Source: Mallotus nudiflorus
Lineage: Eukaryota; Streptophyta; Magnoliopsida; Malpighiales; Euphorbiaceae
Assembly: GCA_947683625.1 (NCBI GenBank)
Contig: CANTUR010000112.1
Coordinates: 248,501 to 312,500 of the forward strand
DNA: 64,000 nucleotides
Direction of reading: 5' to 3'
Positions within the stretch are counted from its first letter, which is position 1; the number at the start of each line of letters is the position of its first letter. A program made the position numbers and the translations under genes. Positions 60,001-64,000 of this stretch are shown here, in pieces. The notes beneath the pieces are model-generated. The model made no database searches and was not told the origin of the DNA. It saw only the letters and a list, made by a program, of their open reading frames with translations.

Positions 60001-60949
60001 GAAACACAGTGAAATACTACAGTATGACCAAATACTCCAAAAGCAATCAAAAGCCACATCGACTCACAAAGCATTGGAAGCTGTTCAGCACTCAAAACTT
60101 CAAAAAATCGAAAAACAAAATTGTAAATGTATTAATTAGTTTAAATAGAATGCTTAAGCTCTTCACAAGAGTATATTTCTATTTAAGCTAAAATCAATTG
60201 ATATAAAATGACATAGTGTTACATATAACACCAAATTCGAGTGCACTTTCAGAATTCATGATCTCCTTTGGGAAAGAAAATAAAACCAAACTAACAAAAT
60301 TGAATACAATAAGTTGTACAGTGGCAAAGAACAGAAGAAATCATCCTGAAATATTAGTGATAACATAAGAGAGCATATTAAAGATTACTTAGTGGGGGAC
60401 AAAGTCATCAAACAACTCAGAGACAAAAAAGTTAAAATCACTTTGTTGAATTTAGATATGGGGGTAGTACTTTTAGAAAGAACTCAAAAATGACCTTTTA
60501 ACTCTAATTTCGTACCAACAGATAGGAACTTTTACAAAACAATTTTCCACTGCATATATATTGTGAAACATTAGAGTTCAATCCATCCCACCCCATCCTC
60601 TCCCCCCTCCCAACACTCACCCAACCACTGATACACATACCAAGGAGTACTGTTAATTGGACTGTTGTTAGCTACCTTGCAACGTAGGAGTAATGAGATG
60701 GGTACTTATTAATCTTATAAAATGAGCTCTTGGATGTGGGATTGAACATGTACAAGCAAATTTGCTGGTGGGGCTTGCAGCAACAGTGACCAGACATTTT
60801 AACAGGACAGAGAAAAAAAAATTAAAGACATGCGCATGATTAAACAAAGGTTTGAAGTTGCATAATCTCAGGCAGCTAAGATCAAATAACTTGATAACCT
60901 TTCGAGGTTTAGAAGGTAATATCAGTAACACAAGAAGAAGAAGAAGAAG

Positions 60950-60992
<43 letters not shown>

Positions 60993-61825
60993 GAAGCAAC
61001 AATGATATGAGAGGCACTATAAAAAATAATGGGCAATTAAGTGACAGACCACACTGCCAAGTTGTGCATATTTTTCCTCAGACACAAGTTGAACGTTAGC
61101 TCCAACTAAACGCCCCACCAACAGATTGCCCGTCAATCCAGGATCTTGGTCCACGAAAGCCTGTGATACATCCAAAACAACAATACAGTAAAATAAACTA
61201 TCAAAAAATGTTCAAGAATTCAAAAAAAAAAAATTTAAAGAAAAAAAGAAAAAGGAAAAGAAGAGTTTGACCTTGGTGCGAAGTATAAGATAGCAGTCAA
61301 GATTAAGGTACTTAGCAGCAACAGCGGTGGCACGGCAGTGATTGCTTTGAACACCTCCAACAGTAATGATACAATCAGCACCCTTAGCCATTGCATCAGC
61401 CATAAAAAACTCCAACTTTCTCACTTTATTACCACTCAATTGCAAGCCTGATAAGTCATCTCGCTGCAAGAACAAATGGGTACAAATCAGATGTACTAAA
61501 TAATGTGCTGTGCATTAAAGATTAAATTTAGAAACAAAAGTTAAAAAGTGTTTGATGAGCAGGCAGGTACCTTCAACCAAACCTCAGTGCCAGTGGGCAA
61601 ATTGGGAAGATTCCATCGATGAATGGGAGTAGGAAAATGACCCAGAGACACATAATGAGCAGGAATGGGATTGAGATGTGATGCCCATGATGGAGCATTG
61701 TAAGCCTTTTTGCTAAGGAAATCAAGAGAGCTTTTGTGTTTATTGTTTTCTTCAAATTCCATTGATTGTGACAAATGTGTAACTGTTGAGATTTGAGTTT
61801 GTGGAAGTTGCAAAAGAGTCCGCAT
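57033..61825 (-). CDS. D-cysteine desulfhydrase / ACC-deaminase-like PLP enzyme, nine exons
   Basis: Exons (minus): 61825-61571, 61463-61272, 61160-61050, 59913-59822, 58776-58684, 58185-58128, 58054-57941, 57725-57628, 57225-57033. All introns are GT..AG, and the joined frame is 1206 bp, 401 residues plus TGA, the length of the Arabidopsis D-cysteine desulfhydrase. The family splits D-cysteine to pyruvate, H2S and ammonia; bacterial relatives are ACC deaminases. Seen: LSGNKVRKLEF with the PLP-binding Lys98, GGVQSNHCRA (residues 122-130), a Gly-rich phosphate loop at 245-251, LDPVYSGKAAYG, and HTGGLLGLYDK at 365-375. Residues 1-21 (MRTLLQLPQTQ..) have no acidic residue and could be a mitochondrial presequence. 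A second Met at 22 could give a shorter form. ATG 61825 is chosen because the frame upstream has no other ATG. Odd point: residue 248 is Cys where the family has Ser (ACGSGGT). Neighbouring DNA is transposon remains, and no gene partner is seen. Confidence 0.95.
60932..60990. repeat. (AAG)n-(AG)18 microsatellite in intron 3
   Basis: About six AAG triplets at 60932-60951 are followed by 18 uninterrupted AG units at 60955-60990, inside the 1136-bp third intron of the desulfhydrase gene. On the coding strand this is a CT/CTT tract. Confidence 0.95.
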
Positions 61826-61926
61826 TTTTTTTTTTAATTTGTCAAAACACAGACTCCCTCCACTTTTTTTATTTCCCGCTTCACTAGTGGGCCTGCGACA
61901 AGAATCTTTATTGGTTGCAAAAGAGA

Positions 61927-61975
61927 TGACGCGCACGTTGAGGATAGTCTTACTTGGCGCGACGTGCCAAGTGAT
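61927..61975 (-). promoter_or_regulatory. Palindromic CGCG/ACGT cluster upstream of the desulfhydrase gene
   Basis: ACTTGGC (61952-61958) and GCCAAGT (61966-61972) are a perfect inverted repeat around GCGACGT, about 130 bp before the ATG. In minus reading the right side contains GGCACGTC, an ACGT-core element of the bZIP-binding kind. At 61927-61938 GACGCGCACG adds an ACGCGC word (CGCG box) and another ACG core. GC-rich sites are rare in this A+T-rich DNA. Function is inferred only. Confidence 0.4.
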
Positions 61976-62110
61976 TTGTCCTTTTACAAATTCTATCCTT
62001 GTCCTTTATCATTTCTTTATTTCTGAACTAACTACCTAAAGTTTCAATTTTACAATCTAGTCCAATTTTTCAAAGAGCTTTACAAATTCACTTTATTCTC
62101 TCTTCCGACA
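61976..62110 (-). other. Upstream region of the desulfhydrase gene
   Basis: Short A+T-rich region between the palindrome and a copia primer-site relic. If the promoter of the gene is compact, it must lie here and in the palindrome. No convincing TATA box position can be picked. Confidence 0.35.
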
Positions 62111-62122
62111 GCTCTGATACCA
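62111..62122 (-). mobile_element. Copia primer-binding-site relic
   Basis: Minus reading TGGTATCAGAGC, a perfect copia site for initiator tRNA-Met. An LTR would be expected to the right (62123 onward), but the adjoining bases are not a clean CA end and no partner LTR is in the window. Confidence 0.5.
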
Positions 62123-64000
62123 TTTAAGGTGAGTTTGCTCTCTCTTAGGCAAAAATAGAGAGTTACTGAGAGATAAAAAAGGATGAGATCTGAAATTTCT
62201 AAATTCTTTCAACTTTTCAAACTCATTAAAATATTGAAAGTTAGCAAAATGACCAAAAAGTTCTCTATTTTTTAGAAAATAATTGTCAAATTCATATTGT
62301 CTTGGAGTTAATTTTCTTAATTGTTAAAAATTTTGTATATATTTATTTAGGGTCTCGAAGCAATTATTCAGAGAATTAATTCAATCGATAATAGAATATA
62401 ATAACCCTATTATTAGATCCTTGCCTACTCCGTGATCTAGATGCAAACAATCAAGATATAGGCAATTCTCTAACATTAACAAAACATGCAAATGCACTAA
62501 GCCTATCTTAAAACAATATGCTTAACTCAGAATAATAAAGCAATTATCTTAGCAGAAATATATACCTTCAGTGAGCAAGGTCCACTAAGCTTCTGCAACA
62601 ACTTCAGCTTACTTCATAGCAACTCCTAGTAATAATTCACCGATGGAAGGTTTTTTTGTGCTATGGCTGCCCTTTCTTCCTTGATAATATAGATCTTACA
62701 AACAACACTCCTTCCTAATTCTATTGTAATTGAACAAGGTATATCGTAGCGAAAATATTTCAAAGATATAGAGAAATTCTTATTTGTTTATACTCCCTTT
62801 CCTACAAAACTAGAAGGAGTTTATATAGAAATACATTAAAGTAGTTTGGTGCTTCTAGTATTGTTTTCTAGCTCAAATGATAAAATTATTAAATCACACA
62901 AGCATATACAACTTGTGTCTTTGGTCCCATTTTCTAATTATCTTTAAATGCAATAATATAAATAAATCTTATCTCTTTTTATTTATATGGAATCCAAAAA
63001 AAAAAAAAGAATTCTAATGCTATCCTCTAAAAATAAATCACATTAGTATTTTGAGATAAAATTATAGGATATACCTCAATTATTTCATACTAAGGCTGGC
63101 ATCATGGATGGCATCACCGATCACTCTATTTATGAGTTGTACATAGTCAAGTCCCAATTCAAGTCATCTTTTTTTATCATGCTCTTGGACTTCCTTATCT
63201 CTTTGGGCCATAAGGCACTATTCTTTATTTTCAACTACCTTCTTTCAAATCTCGAAGGTCTTCATATTAAGGTCTTTTTCTACTAATCTCATAATCAATT
63301 TCCTTGCTTCTTTTCATCCAATAATAAACCTTTCATTATTAAATTCAAGAAGGTCTCTAGACCAAATTGTAAAAAACATCCTACCATCTTTGAGAATACA
63401 ATAATCTTTATTGAATACTACATTCTCTAGAACTGCTTTAAGGGACTTAAATGAAGAGTTTTGTTAGCCAAATTTACTTCTTTGTACATTTTCCATCTCA
63501 ATTTCATATTTTGGCTATTAACTTTATGTGGTTCCATAAGTTTTCTAAATGTAACAAAACATAGATCCCATATTTGATAAGGATATTGAACCGTACAATC
63601 TTTTTATAAAATATCATTATGCTAGTAATCTAAAATGTAACAAATTTGGATGATATTTTAATCATATTAAGAGTGGCTTGCATAATTCTTGGAAATATTG
63701 AAAGTGGACTATCTCAATATACTTCTAAGATTTATGTTAATCCTACTTTAATAAATTTTAAACTTTCCACCACCATTTCTACTTCTATTTGCAAAATAGG
63801 CCATTTATATGACTGGTAATGGATATAGGCATAGAACATAGAACACTCCTGTAGAGAGTGATCTATTGACTCAATGATCTTCCTCTGAACTATGGATATT
63901 ACATCAGGAGGTTGATATTGTTTCATGCTTTTTAAGTAGTTGTTTCCTTTCATAAATTTCTTCGAGAAAAATTTCTTCATCTACTTAACAAATTCCAAAT
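62123..64000. other. Probable LTR fragment and unrecognised decayed sequence
   Basis: 62123-63070 has the base make-up and position of a copia LTR but cannot be confirmed. From 63980 to about 63090 the minus strand keeps partly open frames: 63732-63980 holds 82 codons (QYQPPDVISIVQRKIIESIDHSL .. IEVEMVVESLKFI), and shorter pieces (KMVGCFLQFGLETFLNLIMKGLLLDEKK) lie further left. They look like decayed coding sequence of a mobile element, but I do not recognise the protein. Confidence 0.35.

Noticed and set aside
60668..61036. 122-codon minus-strand open frame in intron 3 of the desulfhydrase
   Set aside because: It is intron sequence: the serine-leucine repeats come from the AG microsatellite, and the flanking exons join in frame without it.
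61826..61936. N-terminal extension of the desulfhydrase by 37 codons
   Set aside because: The extended frame opens with GTG and has no ATG before 61825. The Lys-rich extension has no counterpart in the family.
62123..63070. Complete copia LTR right of the perfect primer site
   Set aside because: No TG..CA ends, partner LTR or target duplication could be found, so only the primer-site relic is called.

Overview
This is a stretch of nuclear DNA from a flowering plant, most likely a dicot. It is very A+T-rich, holds one intron-bearing housekeeping gene, and is otherwise mostly retrotransposons of plant Ty1/copia and Ty3/gypsy types. The species cannot be read from the sequence.

The only gene that looks intact is on the minus strand at 57033-61825. 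It has nine exons with GT..AG introns that join into a 401-residue D-cysteine desulfhydrase / ACC-deaminase-like PLP enzyme with an N-terminus that could be a mitochondrial presequence. All other coding sequence belongs to dead mobile elements or pseudogene fragments.

Layout. 1-4740: A+T-rich DNA with tandem and inverted repeats, no gene. 4745-8735: remnant of a copia element (minus strand). 8736-12301 and 33410-35970: two halves of one old Ty3/gypsy element of the Tat/Ogre type (plus strand), split inside its reverse transcriptase by a copia element (12302-33409, minus strand, 2.1-2.2 kb LTRs, 5-bp target duplication with one mismatch). That copia element is itself split in its 5' leader by a young Tekay/Del-type gypsy chromovirus (19521-30928, plus strand, 3.2 kb near-identical LTRs, perfect target duplication AAATA). 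The order of insertion is therefore old Tat, then copia, then Tekay, and the degree of LTR divergence agrees. 35971-42500: probable 3' non-coding part and LTR of the Tat element, carrying a 30-bp tandem array and a copia LTR-gag fragment. 42700-44320: more repeat DNA, a chain of hairpins and a CACTA-like transposon end. 44328-47700: a tandem array of decayed copies of the last exon of a WAT1-related (nodulin MtN21/EamA) transporter gene, one split by a 290-bp hAT-like MITE. 47700-54600: repeat DNA with a long hairpin array. 54624-56000: a gypsy gag remnant (minus). 56001-64000: the desulfhydrase gene and its flanks.

The most unusual signal is that three separate, unrelated tandem arrays (39577-39993, 42707-42910, 50083-51024) are made of units that each fold into a hairpin, and the two stem arms change together from unit to unit so that pairing is kept. 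I did not find this described by any ordinary feature type. It could reflect selection on an RNA/DNA structure or templated quasipalindrome mutation. All similarity statements are from reading and recognising the sequence, and no database search was possible.
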